Source of the DNA: Meandrina meandrites
Lineage: Eukaryota > Cnidaria > Anthozoa > Scleractinia > Meandrinidae
Length of the DNA: 64,000 nucleotides
Reading direction: 5' to 3'
Assembly (NCBI GenBank): GCA_963693305.1
Contig: OY855912.1
Location: forward strand, 3,839,501-3,903,500
A program made the position numbers and the translations under genes. Each line of letters opens with the position of its first letter. Position 1 is the first letter of the stretch. Under the pieces are notes generated by a model. That model searched no databases and was not told the DNA's origin. It saw only the letters and a list, made by a program, of their open reading frames with translations. Positions 45,449 to 60,400 of this stretch are shown here, in pieces.

Positions 45449-48400
45449 CTGTCGACAAGAAAAATCACGTGGTATGAGAAAATTGATTAACGAGGTGAGT
45501 TAGCGTGGAGGGGGGCGTGGGGCTTTATCTGTTTTTAAGACTTTTTGAGAGGAGAGAGACGCTTATTTCAAATCAAATATCATTTATACAGTTGGAATGT
45601 TCATTTGTAAGTTAGCTACACATGAAAGAAATAAAGCGAACTTTTTAATGTTATACTATTTTTTTAACACATTTTCAAAAAGAAACAACAGTACTAGGAA
45701 AATGTGAAGGATGGATAACTTTAAAAGCGTTAAGTTGCCTTCTTTCCTTGCTCTCACGCACGCAGTCAAAACTTATCCTGCTTTCCTAATATATAGTGTT
45801 CTTAATTAATGCTATGCCTGGCTCCTAAAATGGTAAAACAACGATTAAACTGATCCTCACGGAACTCGACGATAACATTGAATAGAAATGAGAAAAAAAC
45901 GAACAGTTGAATATGTCTGTCCGTCGTTTCGGTTTGCAAACAAACCTACTACGGGGACTAGAAAAGAAAAGTAAGTTCACAGAATACATATAAGCGTTTT
46001 GAAATATAACATGGAATGACTGGTTATTTGTACCAGGAGGCTCTTGTCATCGCTTTATCGATTTTAGTAAAAGCGATAAAATAAGAGCAATTTTAAATAC
46101 CTTGAGGATTCCATTCCAGTTGTCCCCAGTTGACACTCGAAACAAAGTCAACATTGAAAAGCCAAAATTCTTGAAGTGCGCATGATTGTCCAGTCCCTCG
46201 CATGGTACTTCGTCCGTGCAGTCTTGGGGACAAGAGTAGTTAAAAGCAATTAGGTGACAATTTAACAAAATTTTCATTACATTTATATTAAAAAAACCCT
46301 TCTTGTTGGACGAAGAGAATCTACAAAGTTAACAGCTCCGTAATAACACTCGAATTTTGGACAATAACAAGATCAGTGAAGCATCTATCTAAGAGACTAT
46401 ATAGTTTGGAAAATAGTTTGGTTATAGACAAGAATATATATTAGCAAATTTTACGAATCCGGCTTCCTTTTACAAGAATGAGTTTAACATATCATCATTC
46501 ATTAGACGGAAAGTATAGAGGATACCCGGAGGGGCTCCCATATGAAAAGAGCGGGAAAACTCGAGGCTAAAGCTATAACGAGACCTCCACGGCTAAGAAT
46601 ATATGCCTAAAGTGATACTAACTCAGGGCCGTAGGCAGGGTGGGGAGGGGGGGGGGGGTGCGATGGATGCGTCCGCACCCCCTCACGCGCCGTAAGGTCC
46701 GCTTAAACAGAAAAAAGTGGACCCAACAACTTGATTTTTCAAAATTGTCCGGGAAATATACCTCCGGATCCCCCCACCCCCTAGACGCTCATGTTTCCGG
46801 TGCTCGCACCCACCCACGCGAAATCCTGCCTACGGCTCTGAGCTGTCAGAGAGAAGTAACGGGCTCATGAGTGAAGTAACTGTTGTCAAAGCAGTATGAA
46901 CGGAGTTTGAACTTACCTATTTGACCAAACAATTCCATGCCCAAGGCAGCAAAAATAAAGAACATCAGAAGGAACAGAAGACCTAAGTTTCCAACCTGCA
47001 ACAAGAAAAAGTAAGATTTAAATTCTGCCGATATGAGCTTGGGCTATGAGCTCAGATGACATGAGCGGAACACACTATCAAGTGACGTCATCTGTGCATC
47101 TATTTAACAATCAGATTTTAAGCTCGAAAGTTGGTGAGGCCGCAGGGAGCGAAGAATTCAACTGTTTTAGTACTATTCTCGCTAAAGTAATTCCAACTGA
47201 ACGATTTCATTAAAAAGTGCAACTGATCGTCATACATTCTGAGCACGCGCGAACTCGTATACTACCTCTGACAGTATACGATTAGCTCAACCAATGAGAT
47301 TGTCACGTTTGCATTCGTATCGGCCAATAGAATTTTACTGTATCAGATCACGGGCAAGGAGCCAATCAACGCGCGTAATATCTTGTTTATAGTAACTTGA
47401 TAAATTAAAGTTACACAGATAAAATTATTTGAGCGTATTATACACGAGTCATTTTACACTTGACCACACAGCAGAAACGCGGGGCTTTAAAAGCTGGATT
47501 ACCTGGGCTCCGGGTAGAACTTAATTCAGATGTAAATGTTCCACTTACTTGTGGTAGAGCCTCAGCAACAGTGTCAAGCAATTTTCGGATTCCTTCAGCT
47601 GTCTTCAGTAGCTTAAGCACTAAAGTTGAAAGAAAAAATGTCCCCTGCATCAACTAAGGCGTGGTGTTTTTGCAACAACATTTGAATTGTGTTTGACACT
47701 GACTAGTTAACAAACGCTTCATGTTGTTGCGAATTTTCCCGCGCGGATGACAACCAATCACAGACTCTAACACAGATTACCGAGGGTAAAGACTTGAATG
47801 CGTAACGACAACCGTATGCTTACATGCGTTAAGTTTCCGTCTTTTCTTGGCTTTGATTTGCGTGACAAATGCAGTGTTATGTGGCAAACTAAGAGAGCGG
47901 TTGCGAAAGGGGTTGAACAAGATACTACGTGGTACCCACCTCGAGCGATTCTGAGTACTCGCATGACCCGGATGATAGTCGGGTTGATTGGCAGCTCAGA
48001 ATTCATTTCCTCAAGAACAATGCCGACAATTGAGAGCAAAATGATAAGCAAGTCCAGTTGGTTCCACCTGTTAATAACAAGAATCCCGGTTAGATCGCGT
48101 AGAAAAAGGTGTGTTTTACTGACCACTTGCGGGAAACAAACAGGAGCACATGATGGGGGTCGCAAAATTAGTCTTTAGCTTACAACTGGCGAAGAGTAGC
48201 CTGCGTAGTTTTTGGGTAGGCATCAGTGGGAAAAGCGAAAGTCGCGAGATGGGCTTCTCGCGCCTTTCGCGTTTCGCAAACGCGCGCCCCAAAGCTACAC
48301 AGGCGCCTGCTACGCAGCCAAGGCTAACAAAAACATTTAGTTGCTGAAAAACACTTAATTCGAAGGAAACTATTTGGTATGTTCTAGTTAAAAAAAAACT

Positions 48401-51400
48401 AAGCGATGAAGCGTTTGTCAGGTATGTGACTTACTTAGTTGTGGCGAAAACCTGCTTCAAAACCCTACCCCCGAGACCATCATAGAAGGCCTAAATTTGG
48501 GGCACGTCCACTTTCTGGTAGTGGACCACTGTATGGTAGTCATATTTGTAAATACCAGTTTTATGTTTGCTTGCTGGCTGAATTTGACAAGGACCTTGCA
48601 GTTGCGGATCAGATAGATATTTACATACTCCTAGTATCTATTAATTTGTGTCGCCAAATTAGTATGGGATTTTCCCAGGCCTACGTGTCACAGCCACGTA
48701 AACAAAGTTTTTTATCTATCTATTTGCCAGCAACTAAAAAGACTGTTGTAAATTGTTTGTAAATTGCTCATTTGTTGATTAGTTTGTGGTCATCGTGGCT
48801 CGTAACTTAAACTAGTAAATTGACTCCCAGTTATGCAAGTTTACCTTTCTTTAATGTATTTCCTGAATCCCAAAGCATAGATCTTTAAAACGCCTTCCAC
48901 AATGAAAATAGCCGTGAAAACATAATTGGCATATTGCAGAAACACACTCATTTCCTACAGAGACAGAGAGTAACGGAAACGTGTTAGACTAAATCATAAA
49001 ACTGCGGGAAGGAGAATACACCTGATTGAAGAATTGTTAACCGATTAAAATTTTAAACCATGAACGATGCGACCCAAATGTTCACTGGAAAATCGGACAA
49101 AGCAATCGACGTCTGTGTCAAATTAAACATGATAATAAGACAGGTCATGGGCGAATTTAGGGGGGGGGGGGGTCGAGGGGGGCCCCGATTCCCCTTTTCC
49201 CTCCGATTTATTCTAAATACTATTGTAACCACCGTCTTTTGAGCAGTCTTGTGGAATCGCGGTTGTGTTGTGGGTATGGGGCAAGGTTGCGCTGTCGCCC
49301 TCACCCCCCCCCCCCCCTCCCCCATCCTTCTGATTTTTTCTGGATCAGCCCCTGCAGGTTGTACATTAATCACGCTCTTAAGGCTCCAAAAAATCGCCCA
49401 AGAAAGTTGATGGATAAGTCTGTTAGCAGGAGCCGAGAACTCCGTTAAAAGATGAATGAAAGCAGAACCAAGCTATGTCAGGGTAAACAAGGCCACATAC
49501 TCAAAACTGTAGAACACAAAATGTAGAATAAGATGTTTTTCTTACCTCTGGTTGGTTATAATGCTCCATAGCCATACAAATAACATTTAAAAAAATAACA
49601 GCCGATATTCCCAGGTCAAAGTATCCGTGCGTACATATTCGGTGGAAAAACCTTCGTGGTTGTCGGATTTCTCCAGTCTCCTCATTGTCGGCTTCTGTGA
49701 GGTAAAATGATGTCCTATCGTGAGATGCTTTATTATATGGTAAGAGCTTGTCAGATTTATTGGCACTGTGATTGGCTGATATGGTGGGGACGGGATCTCC
49801 CGTTATGCCCAAGGAATTGTGTGCAATTTTAATACCCGGATGGCTGGGAAAAGCGATAAACAGCGAGGCAGAGAAAGACATATAATAAACGTCTTATCAA
49901 CTCTCAGTAGCGCAGGAACGTGTTGGGAAAATATCGCCCTTGGTCTGATACGGACTTCGGACAATATTCATTTTTCCAGTATGGACCTCGCACTCGGTTA
50001 ATAAGTAATAATAATATGAACAGACCTGATTGACGTTTTTCGGCTTTCTTTTTTTCTTTTTCTGCCAAGCGATCTTTTTCTATCATGTCGCGGCACTTTT
50101 GGAAATTCTCCACAACCACACCAACCAGCATGTTGAGCACGACGAAACCAGCTAACAGCAGAAAGGCCACAAAGAACAACACGTTCCACTTGTTGTTGTT
50201 TCTTATTGGCTGAAAGAAAATGAGAAACGTTTCATTTGAAATCTGAATGGGTATTTCCTTAACACTGTAATGTATGATAAAGAGTCATGGAAAGTTAATA
50301 TTTATAAAAAAGCATTGTATGACAAACGAATTAAAAACAAAGTTGAAAAATAAGTCATGTGCTGAAGTTTGTCCATGATGTAACCCATTTCAGTCATCGT
50401 CATTGTTAGCCCAAACCGTTTGGAAGCCGTTATGCCAACTTAGGACCGGTTTACCATTCTTTTTAATTCAAATGATGTGCTGTATGAGCTGTATTCAGTG
50501 ACGCGTTTTTTCAATTGTTACCTGTTTGTCGACGCCGACAGCATCTATCCCATCATACATTATGGTCACCCAGCCGTCTTTTGTTGAAAACACGAACAAT
50601 GTCAGCAACGCCTGCGAGAGAAAAACAGTTGAAATGAATAGAAGCGTGGAACATTTGAATACTAACCCTCGAACTTTGAGTTTACAAACTAGACCGGTAC
50701 GGGAATGTGAAGGAAGGACAATATGTAGAAATGGGTTCCATTCTCCCAGCGGATTTCTGTTTTTGGAGTATCCATTCGAGCCACGACCCTAGCGGTATGG
50801 ATGGAACGTTAGCCATCGCGCGTTATCCCCCCACATCCTCCCCCTTAGCATTTTTATTCTTCGGCGTCAACAGTGAAGAGAGTACGTGGTACTATTAGGG
50901 TAAAGTGTCTTTCTTGACCCCGGCCAGGGCTCGAACCCGGACCGCTCGATTCAGATCGAGTCCAGCGCGCTGGCCATTAGGCTACAGCACTTCACAGACT
51001 GGTGTGGTATAAGCTGGTGTATTCTAGCTTTTAAAGTTTATAGACCTTATGCAAAAATGGTTGTCATTCATTTCTGTTGTTTGGTCAAGTTTCTTGAAAC
51101 GCTGATTGTGGCACTTAAATATATATGAAATATTATGCTATTCTGAGAAATTTCAGTGTTTTGGGTTAAATGGCTGCAAAGTTATGACTCATTCAAATTT
51201 AAGAGAATTGTATGGAAAAAGTCACCCTGGCCTGCCTAGCCTCGTTTTCATGTTTTTGGCAATATAAATGTCCCTGTAACTTCCCATTAGATGAAAGTGT
51301 AGCCTTTAAACTATATACACTGATTTACTTTGACTTTATCTTTAAGTTAGAGTACTTTAATTTTGTTGACAAATGATTCTTCTGGGAGCCAAAAATTAAC

Positions 51401-54400
51401 AGCTGCCATATTTGCATTGGGTCTATTGTTAAGCAAAAAATGAGTCAACAGAAAGTGATGTTTCTCAGATTGCGAATCAGAAATTATAATATCACCTTCC
51501 CGTTTAACGCGTATGGCTGCGTCACGTGACATAACTGACCAACAAATGAAAATTCACGGGCTCATGGTAGATAAACGCTCACCTTTGCCAAGTTATCAAA
51601 ATTGTATTCCTTGTTTTCCCAAGTGAAGCCAAGATGTTGACATTCTGCTTTGAAAACCACGTCAGGATATTCGGCATCCTTACAATAGTAGAATTTTCCC
51701 TTGAACAACTGCAAACAAACAAATATTAATCTCACAATCAACAGATTCAAAGATATGGGGTTTCTCTGTGCTAGTTTTTGTGTTTTTTTGTTTTAAGTCG
51801 TTCGTTCGCCGCTGCTCGCTCTTTTTAACTTAGTGTAGCTGAACTCAGGTAAGGTTTCGACATACTTGACAGACAGTGAATGCTCTTTATAACTTTTCTG
51901 CACGTTTAATGCTATTGTAATCGATGAATAAATTTTTATGTGAGATCTTGATTTAGCAGCTTGGTGACTAGCGTTAGCTACGCATGTCAGAGGGGATGAT
52001 GCAGAACCGCTGGCAACAGACTGCGAGCAGAAGGTTTTTGTTCGCGAAAATCCTACGAGCGAAAAGAAAAGCCGAAAATATGCAAACAGGGGGAAGACGG
52101 AAACGAGTGGAGATTTTTCCCGTCGTACGCTAGGAAAGGAAAGCTGCTCGCAGCATTGATCAAAGCTTAGACTGCAAAACGCAGTCTTGTGTCTTGCAGA
52201 TATTTACCTGCACACCAAGAATGCCAAAGATGATGAAGAATGTCGCAGCTATGAGCACAATATTTCCAATTGGTTTTAATGAAGATATCAATGTCTCCAC
52301 GACGATCTTCAGACCAGGTGCTCGGCTGATAACTCTGAAATAGGAACAGCAGTAGACTAAATAATTAAAAAATTCAACACCAGTGGTAAAAAGACAGTTA
52401 TCTCGGAGCTAATAAATAACGCCATCAATAAATACTGCAATAAATTGAAGTTAAAAGGAACTAGCAAAAAGCATAAGAAACTTGCCTGGGAGGGGGTGCA
52501 ACAGTTTGATTTTAATCCACCTGTTTGTTGGCTGATTTGCATCTTCTTTTTTATTGGTTACAGAATGATCTACGACTTCCTTGAGCCTTGACAAAAGCAT
52601 AGCCATTCACTTTACAGATTTTTAGATATGTATATAGAGAGTCAACCGTAGATGTCCCGAGAAACTGTTCTTATATTGTAACCTTGTTATATAGCGGTTA
52701 GAGAAAATAAGAAGTAAGAAGTAAGGTTTTAAATAAAAGTCTTTATTTAACAAAGATTGTACAAAGTATCAATTCCTTGAAAGAAGAGGAATTAGAGCAA
52801 AATGACTTCAAAAGCTAAACGTTTTTGTTCTAAGATTCTTACCTCAGAGGTCTCAGTGTTCTAAGCGCACGGAACACGCGTAGCACACCCAGAATGGAGC
52901 TTTGCGTGTCGGTTGTCAGGGAAACGATGACGTCAACCCAGGAAACGACCACTAGGAAGCCGTCCATTACATTCCATGCACTGCGCATGTACGTATCGCG
53001 TCCGACCCAAAAACCAAGAGCAATCACCTAGCGATGGGAGGGTAGAATATTAAAACCTAATTTTACGTTTTTCCTGTGGAGATGGGGTCTGGAAAGGAGT
53101 GCAATTTTCTGCATGCATTAGACAAACGGGAGTAAAATTTGGCACCTTTGTAATCAATTAATTATGATACAAGTTTGGTACAAGACAACGTAGAAAGTCC
53201 CATTTATCCTTATTTGAAATCAAAATATATTTCTTTAATATTTTAGATATTTCCGGAAAATTCGATTATAGCTCAGAATTGATGAAAGAAAATAAATGCT
53301 CGAGAGTCTAAGTCCAGCATAAATTGAAGCCCTTAACAGCAAAGAACTCGATGACAAGCTACAAGAACATAATGAATATTTTTAAAGTAAAGAGGTACAC
53401 TGCCCCGCCTCTCAATGAGAGGGACACACGGCTAGGAAAGGGCTCAGGTATGAGTGTTAAATTTTTACCTTGATCATCATTTCTAATGTGAAGATTGCCA
53501 GGAAGATGTACATACAGATGTCTATTACTTTCTTCATCTGCCACAGAATATAAAGCGGCAAGGTAAAATTAGTATTGACAAGTGAAGCTCAACACTGATG
53601 TAGCACAACAGTTTACATGGAAAATAATTCCCCAATTTTGCTCGCGTGTACGACTGAGCTGTCTAAAACAAATGAGATTTTACACACTACCACCAGGCTA
53701 AGCCAAGCAACCTGTGGTATAAAGAAAGATTGGACATAATGGATGAACTGACCGTGCTCTCACTAGGCAGATCGGGTCTTTCAAGAGCCATGACGATACA
53801 GTTCAATAGGATAAAAGTCAGCACTACTCGGTCAAACCACTTGTTCCTGTACAACTCTACCATCCATCTACGAAACCTACAAGACAGTATCAGAGAATGT
53901 ATGTTAGATTAATAAAAACTAAAACATTTCTGTTCAAATGTAAAGTGCCAGTAACTTTAAATAGTCTTGGTTACATCAGTAGCTATCAGTACAAGACCGC
54001 TCGCGATCTGGAGTCCAGGGCACTAACCAGTTGGAGAAATGGCTGACCGGAAATTTACGGGAGCATGGCAGACTTACCGTTATCTACTAAATCATTTTAC
54101 TTAAGGCATCTTCAGGGACCGCGGAGGGGGAGGGGCTGGTAGGGCTATAGCCCTACCACTTTTTTGCTTGGTTTGATTTTTAGGGCTCCAGATGACATGG
54201 GTAATGTATGAATTTTACCACTTCAAAGTATCAAAACACGTCTACTCTTGGGTATGCGCTTCACGAAATGCTACCAGGCGGCTCGGCTAGCCCTACCACT
54301 TGGAAATAGTCTGCGCGGTCCCTGATCTTGTATGGTGCAATTCTAGCTAACACATTGTCAAACATAGTGATACGTTCCATGCATGCGTACCTGTTGGTGG

Positions 54401-57400
54401 GAGAAAAGAGATAGAGAGACCAGTTCCTTCGCTTGAAACAGCATGTCGAGCCGTCCTGGATCCTAACGACCGCTTCGTCATCCTCCTTTGCACTGGTCTG
54501 TTAATTGAGAAGAAAAATAAACATTTATGACGCCGTTTTTCTGTATGCCAGCGATTCTTTCTGGGTTTGATACTGCAAATCTAACGATTCGATTAATTCC
54601 CTCTAATTTTGATCTGCGATCAATATTCTCCCGAAATATTCTGTTTCGGACTAGGACCACACAAAAGAGTGAAAAAGAACTTGTACAGACCTCGTTTTCA
54701 TCATCAGAAGTGATGCATCTTTCTGCCTGGGCGGGGTTCGCGATGACCATGGTTGTCGTGTCACCAAATGACAGCGTCTTACGAGTCACTTTTGGTGACG
54801 TACTGGCCGGGGAGGCTGGGGCTGACGCGTGACATTCCTGGAAAAGGAATTATTTTAGAGGCGAAAAAATAATATCTAGCTCAATTAATACTATTCCGTT
54901 GCTCATAATTCACATCTAACCACCTTTCTTGCTGTAAAAACTATGTTTGTGAGATCCTGATTAAATGCTGCATCATTGAATATTTACAAATTTTTGATTC
55001 ATCTTCTGAAGTTAGGTAGAGTAGGATGTTATTCTTCAATTGTGAATCATCATACAATTAAATTCCGGAATGAGACGCAAAGTGTATTTAGCTTCTTGGA
55101 CTTTCGGTGTTCTTGTGACACTAGTGATAATCATTAAGCCTTGAATGGCGTTCTTTTGAACACTTTTACACTCGTAGAATGTAAACTGTATGTTAAACAA
55201 AAGTTGATCCGACAAATTTTTGTCTTGAGGTCCACTAATGAACAAAAAAAAAATGAACGATGACACTGATTCTATATCCGGTCCGAACAAAATTGTCCAA
55301 TATGATTTTTATTTGTTTTTCCTTACAAGCAAATCTGGAGAAGGTGGTTAAAAATGCCCTTTGCGCTCGAGCGCTGTGGATGAACTCGAGAGGTACAGAG
55401 TGGACCACTTATTTAACCAATCAGATTGTACGATTCAGATCACGTGGACCGCGCGTGGTCTTCCAACACGGTTTAACTTTGAGTGAAACATGGATGAGCA
55501 GCCTGAAAATAAAAGAAACTGATTCCAAATTGCCCTATAACTTTAAACTCACATCTCTAAATAGTGAACATTTAGGCGACAGAGAAGGAAATGAGCAGCG
55601 CATTCGATGCCCTGACTCAGCGGTTTTCCTACAATCATCTCTTGTCGTGACGTCATGGGATGATGTGGGACTCACGCATACCCGTGGTGTAACCATAGGA
55701 TACTGTGCCATGCCTTTGCACGTCTCGTAGTCTCCGTCGTGCTTTACAGGGGAAGATCGTGACTTCACACTCCAACTGCTTCCACTTTTTTCCTAATTCA
55801 AAAAAAGAAAGAAAGATTGTCTAGATGTTGCAAACCCCTGTGTCATAATTAGGACTCTCTTTTAGCTTGTGCGACCCAAAGTTTATGATTTCGATGTGAT
55901 TTGGGCTAAAATAGCATAAAGTAAAGATTTTGACCATTTTGACCACAAATACGGTATGGTTATCCTTGTTATTATTCATCTCTTGAAAAGTGCGATATAT
56001 TTAACAATTATTCACCGAAGTGCAGGTGAATAGTACTTTGCTAATCACCACCGAGTTAACCAATCAGCGCGCGCAGAAAGCACTATTCACTTGTGTGGTA
56101 TATACTAATTATATATACTACGCAGACGTTCGTTTGGCGCGTAGGAGGCTAAGAATTAAATACCTCAAATATTTATGCAAACAGAAGCAGTTTCTGAGGA
56201 GGGCTAAGTCTGAAATAGGTACAAGTGTTTCAGGAAATGCGCCGTACACAGCCAACCAAGTATTCGGGAAGGAGGAAGGAGGGGGGCGGGGGGAGCGAAT
56301 CCTACCGGTTGAGTGGCAAATCCTTCGACCAAGATGGCGACTAACAAGTTGAAGAGTATGTAGTTTCCAACAGTCATCAACAGAATGAAATACAACGCCG
56401 CCCATTTGGATGTAGCTCGCATTCCATCATACATGACTGTGTTCCAGTCCTCCTGGGTCAGCACCTGCATAAACAACAAAACAACGTCAGACAAAGTAGA
56501 ACTAATGTTTTTGAGCTCCTTGTAGGGTTATATGATTGCAATCCACAAAGGGAAACAGTGGTGGTGCATGGTAAGAGTGATCGCCTCCCACCGATGTGGC
56601 CCGTGGTTTGAATTTGTCGCTGGCCTTTGCAAGTGCTCTGTCTTCGAAAAGAAGTATTGTTTTAGCTATATCTCTCACCTGAAAAACCGTTACCAGTGCC
56701 CAGAACAGGTCGTCAAAATTCGCGCGTGCTGCGGTATAATTTCCACTCTCGTCTTTGAACATATATTTGCCACCAAAGAGGTTCATCCCCAGGATACTGG
56801 CCGTGAATATGAAGAGTATTAACAGAGCCAAAAACGTCATCACATTGTCCATAGTGTGGATCATGACTAGGAGCTGTCGTCTGAGCGCCGGCAGAAAGCG
56901 GACCAGCTTGAATATGCGCAGTAAACGGAAAGACCGCAGGACTGAAATGCTGCTTTCACCGTCGCTAAATAGTTCCACGATGCTGCAAAAGTGTGAAAAA
57001 GTTGTCAAGGTCACTGTCAGTCCACACACTTCATTCGGGACTTCGATCATCCATCAGGGTGAATATATAACGTTATCTACTGGATAAATCATTTTCCACG
57101 GACATAAAAAATCACATTTGCTGCACATTTTCACTGTTTTCACATGGTTTTGTCCATGTTTGCAGTGTTGTTTTTACATGGCTTTGTCCATGTTTTCAGT
57201 GTACGGATAGTTCTGCTATTCTCACTTTCCTTATCGCGACAACGACATGATATTTCGAATTCTTGACCTATTGAGTAATAGTCACGCGGCTGTTGTCAAT
57301 GGGCGGGCTTTCGAATTTGAGCCCACTCGGATCGTCATTACCAGCGAGCACTTTATAGACAACTGTCTTCACGCTAGTTGTTCTATTCTGTGTGGCATAC

Positions 57401-60400
57401 ACTCTGCTGACGAGACCCAATCAGGTCGAAACAGCTATCCAGAGTTTGCATTTTTGACTTTCAGTTTGGACTCTATCATGTCGTTGTCCCGTTAAGGCTT
57501 TTCATTTCTACGTAGTGTCAGCCTTGCAGTTTATTGTCTTTGTATTTTATTTTTGGCTGATCAGAGCTGTCAGTAGCTCCTACGTACACCAGCAGCATTT
57601 TCGTCCGCGGTCCCTTGCTTTCATTTGTCATTTTCAGTTTTATTTGGACCGAAGATCTTTTCAGATCCGATATGCTGCACATTTTCACTGTTTTCACATG
57701 GTTTTGTCCATGTTTGCAGTGTTGTTTTTACATGGCTTTGTCCATGTTTTCAGTGTACGGATAGTTCTGCTATTCTCACTTTCCTTATCGCGACAACGAC
57801 ATGATATTTCGAATTCTTGACCTATTGAGTAATAGTCACGCGGCTGTTGTCAATGGGCGGGCTTTCGAATTTGAGCTCACTCGGATCGTCATTACCAGCG
57901 AGCACTTTATAGACAACTGTCTTCACGCTAGTTGTTCTATTCTGTGTGGCATACACTCTGCTGAAGAGACCCAATCGGGTCGAAACAGCTATCCAGAGTT
58001 TGCATTTTTGACTTTCAGTTTGGACTCTATCATGTCGTTGTCCCGTTAAGGCTTTTCATTTCTACGTAGTGTCCGCCTTGCAGTTTATTGTCTTTATAAA
58101 AAATCATGCTATCCACTGGATAATGCTTTATTCGGTGGATAGCGTTATCTTTCATGCATTGTACAACCGTGGCCAGGTTTTTGATCCACCTAAAACAAGT
58201 CAAACAGGTTTTTAAACACTTACCTCATTATGACGATGAACCCGTCAAACAGGTTGAAAGGATCCTTGATGTAGCCATACAGACCCAGGCCCATCAACTT
58301 CAGAAGCATTTCAAATCCAAATATGGCCGTGAAGATGTAGTTTAGAATTTCCAGTACTTCTGTCATTTTTAAAGGCTAAAAATACAGCAAAAGAGAACAG
58401 TTAAAGTTTTCTAATGCGAGAAGGTGTTTTTAGTAGCGATAAATTAAATCTAACCAACACCGTTAAGATCTGCACTATGGAGACAGTTTCGTTGCTCCCC
58501 CTACCACCCTACCCCAAATTTGTCAGAAAGAGCCTCCAAATTTCAGCACCCTGAAGTAGTGCTACGTAGTTGTTACCATCTTGAAGTTAACAATGGTTAT
58601 TTGTCAAACCTCGCAACTGTAAAGCTTTTTCGATTGGACGTGAGCACATGACACGACAAGCCTCAAAACATTGTAGCAACTCTCCAGGCCAACAAGACTG
58701 TGTACTATTCAAAAGCAACAGTTACTTTAGCTTTGGGCCAGCAAGGGATTAATTAAGTCAAGTGCATTGAGCCCGCGGTTAATTTCTATGCGCGTCGGTC
58801 GCGTCGACTAGAATTATACATGTGTGCTCAATGAAATTCGAAAATCAGATATTTGTCAATTGCGGGGTGTTAAAAGCCCGCCATGACTGACCCCACGGAA
58901 AATAGGGAGGTTTGTCTCCAGTTGTGCTGAAAATTGAGTAATGTTGGGTGTTGCTTGTCACTGAAATAAAAACAAAAATACAACTCGAATATGCCCTCAC
59001 CTGGCCGTGGTATTCAATACCCATGCTCAAGGTATTGAGAAAGATCGCTCCCATGATAATATACATAAACCATTTACTTTCCACGCTGATTCGGCACACG
59101 CGACGAAAACGTGATAATGGCGTCTCTTTGCGTTGTTCACCTTCTTCAACCTCATCATCTGTTAATTCGCTCTCACTGCCAGCATCCTCCTCGTAGACAC
59201 ACTCAGATTCGTAATCCACTTTAATGTCCTCTTCCACGTGTTCCACTGCGCATGAGCAAACATTGTGTATGGCGGAAGCCGCTGCGGCGCTGGCGGTGGC
59301 TGTTGCGGCTGCGCTCGAAAGTGAAGCCGCTGATAGAAAGGTGTGCGCTGAGATATCAGCCACTGCAGATTTTCCGTTAATAGCTACAGCAGCGGTCGCT
59401 GTAGTGATCATCTCACCGCCGTGAGCGGAAGAAGACGGCTCTTTCCGCACGGAACAAGACGATCCGGTTACAATGGAAATTGTTGGTACTGTTCCTTCCT
59501 CGTTGTCATTTTCCTGCTTATCGATATTTGGGACTTGCCCAGGTACAGTCAAGGTATTACCAACCGGTTTAACCCGTTTGGATTGAACCCGCTGAACGTC
59601 TACCGAAGATGCACTGGGTGTGGCCTCAATACTTCGGGGATGAACAGGAAACTGCTGACCCATTTTACCGCACTGACATGCGGGATCTGTGCAATGCACG
59701 TGATGATGATAATGATGATGATGGTGGTGATGATGGTGATGATGATAAACAAGTTTCTTTTTCCTTCTTCGACGTTTTCTGTGTCTTGAAATTTTCTTCC
59801 CTTTACTTGCGCCTTCGCAATATTTCCAGTTGAATCGTCTATGGATTTTTCGTTTAAACCTCCTTATTAAATGTTCAATGTACTTTAGTATTTCCACCCA
59901 GCAGCCATCTTTTCCATATCGACTGCTTGCTATTGTGCTTGTGCTTGTACCTTCCTTACGGCGACTTTCGCGTAAAAGTTCATTCTCACGTTGCTTTGTT
60001 TCTTGAAATTGCGTGGTAATGACGACTAGACACAAATTAGTCATAAAATACGAAGCGATCTGGAATTGAAGAGAATGATCGTTAGCCGTGATGTCAAAAA
60101 ACATATTCTCCTTATCGATCCAGCCACTATTTTATACAACTTGAAAGTTGTGAGAATTCTGCTACTGATATACGTGAATATGTTGTGGTTCAATTTAATC
60201 CTTGATTCAAATTTTATTTTCCTGTGTTTTTGGTATGGTAGTGGAGTGTATGATAATGAGTCTCAAACGAAGGAAAATAAAGTTTGAACCATAGATAAAA
60301 TTGAACCACAGCAAACACACTGTAAGTCTCAGGTCCATTATTCTCATAGATGAATAACAGAATCTTTGTGTAGGTAAACATATACAGGTAAAAACTAACG

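Noticed and set aside
49998..50189. Minus-strand 63-codon frame next to IIIS6
   Set aside because: Out-of-frame shadow of the IIIS6 exon, which is supported by homology and splice phase.
36892..50995. tRNA genes at 36892, 41753 and 50905
   Set aside because: A and B boxes are present but the cloverleaf pairing is poor, and SINE bodies or target duplications follow; treated as SINEs.
57247..58049. Two 82-codon frames starting [12 protein letters not shown]
   Set aside because: Same frame repeated because the DNA is duplicated; no known motif, inside a channel intron.
59421..59833. Plus-strand frames with Met/Asp runs opposite the His tract
   Set aside because: Antisense reading of the CAT/CAC repeats in the Cav3 exon.
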